DNA of 64,000 bases. It comes from Dyadobacter sp. CY345. Its GTDB lineage: Bacteria; Bacteroidota; Bacteroidia; Cytophagales; Spirosomataceae. A program made the position numbers and the translations under genes. The notes under the pieces are model-generated. The model ran no database searches. It was not told where the DNA came from and saw only the letters and a list, made by a program, of their open reading frames with translations. Positions 63,428 through 64,000 of the stretch are shown piece by piece. The stretch lies in contig NZ_JAKFFS010000002.1 of the NCBI RefSeq assembly GCF_021502725.1, positions 310,001 to 374,000 of the forward strand, read 5' to 3'. Numbering within the stretch: the first letter of the stretch is position 1; each line of letters begins with the position of its first letter.

Positions 63428-64000
63428 CTACTTCACCGAAAACTTATACTCCGTAGAAGTCTTGTAAGTTTCCCCCGGTTTCAGTTCAGTGGTAGGGAAT
63501 TGTGGTTGATTCGGTGAATCCGGATAATGTTCAGTTTCCAGACAAAGTCCGAAACGCTTGCCATATGTTGCCCCTTTTCCAGTCAGTGTTCCATCAAGGA
63601 AATTTCCAGAATAAAACTGAACGGCAGGTTCTGTCGTATAAACTTCCATAAAACGACCACTTTCAGGATCTTTCACCGTTGCAAAAAGTGATAAGCTTTT
63701 ATCCGCACCGCTTATTACCCAGCAGTGGTCATATCCACCGCCATTTTTGATTTGCTCATCAGCTACGTCATTAATTCTTTTTCCAACAAGTGCAGGCTCA
63801 TTAAAATCAAACGGAGTTCCTTTTACCGCTCTCAATTTTCCGGTTGGAATCAAAGTTGCATTTACCGGAACCATACTATCTGATTTGATATAAACTTCAT
63901 GATTTAAGATATCACGTTTCAATCCGGTCAGATTGAAATACGAATGATTTGTCAAATTAACAACAGTATTTTTATCGGTAGTCGCTTCATAATCAATACG
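63428..64000 (-). CDS. aldose 1-epimerase, C-terminal part
   Basis: The frame is open at the right edge, so only the last 191 codons are visible. Family features include VNLTNHSYFNLTG (position 12-24 of the visible part), GGYDHCWVISG with the catalytic His region, AVQFYSGNFLDG, and GLCLETEHYPDSPNQP with the catalytic Glu, ending in KPGETYKTSTEYKFSVK. The enzyme interconverts alpha and beta anomers of galactose and related sugars. The N-terminus and any signal peptide lie outside the window. Confidence 0.92.
   Translation of the reverse strand, partial: RIDYEATTDKNTVVNLTNHSYFNLTGLKRDILNHEVYIKSDSMVPVNATLIPTGKLRAVKGTPFDFNEPALVGKRINDVADEQIKNGGGYDHCWVISGADKSLSLFATVKDPESGRFMEVYTTEPAVQFYSGNFLDGTLTGKGATYGKRFGLCLETEHYPDSPNQPQFPTTELKPGETYKTSTEYKFSVK

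Overview
The window looks like a chromosome segment of a Bacteroidota bacterium, most likely a Cytophagales member close to Dyadobacter or Spirosoma (inference from protein style, not a database match). The evidence is lipoproteins with SxxC-type lipoboxes, a FecI/FecR-type sigma and anti-sigma pair with an STN-domain partner, promoters of the TTG-N19/20-TAnnTTTG type, very few Shine-Dalgarno sequences, and a moderate GC content. No rRNA, tRNA, IS element, phage or CRISPR array was seen.

Layout. 1-3294: the start of a secreted subtilisin-like protease (cut by the window edge), an aminopeptidase P and an MgtC-type membrane protein. 3489-10455: a complete six-gene ebo cluster (eboA to eboF), co-directional and tightly packed except before eboF, closed by a strong terminator. 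This is the most system-like part of the window; its final product is unknown in this lineage. 10732-15025: a PQQ-type sugar dehydrogenase lipoprotein, GpsA, a BNR-repeat (sialidase-like) lipoprotein and an outer-membrane-type protein. 15386-18353: a GntR-family regulator facing a CE12 esterase and GH105 hydrolase pair that attack rhamnogalacturonan. 18503-31156: mixed genes (polytopic GT-C-like protein, DEAD-box helicase, class C serine hydrolase, second sugar dehydrogenase, HAD phosphatase, DUF4258/DUF2283 pair, phytanoyl-CoA-type dioxygenase facing an AraC regulator, bestrophin, M28 peptidase).

31298-48448 is rich in pectin catabolism. A six-gene minus-strand operon (45056 down to 37000) encodes a CE12-GH28 fusion, two KdgF cupins (one secreted, one cytoplasmic), a GH105 with an extra C-terminal domain, tagaturonate reductase and a hexuronate transporter. 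A second minus-strand unit (47133 to 45412) encodes KduD and KduI, and a LacI regulator is divergent from it. Both transcription units and the distant GntR gene carry the same 26-bp operator (core CGTTnnCGnnAACG) in the same orientation and overlapping the -33 region, so one LacI-type protein probably coordinates them. Together the genes turn unsaturated and saturated galacturonates into KDG and altronate; UxaC, UxaA, KdgK and KdgA, pectate lyases and SusC/SusD are not in the window.

48468-64000: a Nudix protein, a tandem array of dispersed palindromic repeats, a redoxin with displaced cysteines, an aminotransferase, a LolE-type permease, NAD synthetase, a sigma/FecR/STN system, a head-GIN lipoprotein, a VanX-like dipeptidase, a three-gene PspC/LiaF-like envelope unit, a degenerate TrpF-like protein, long inverted repeats and the C-terminal part of an aldose 1-epimerase cut by the right edge.
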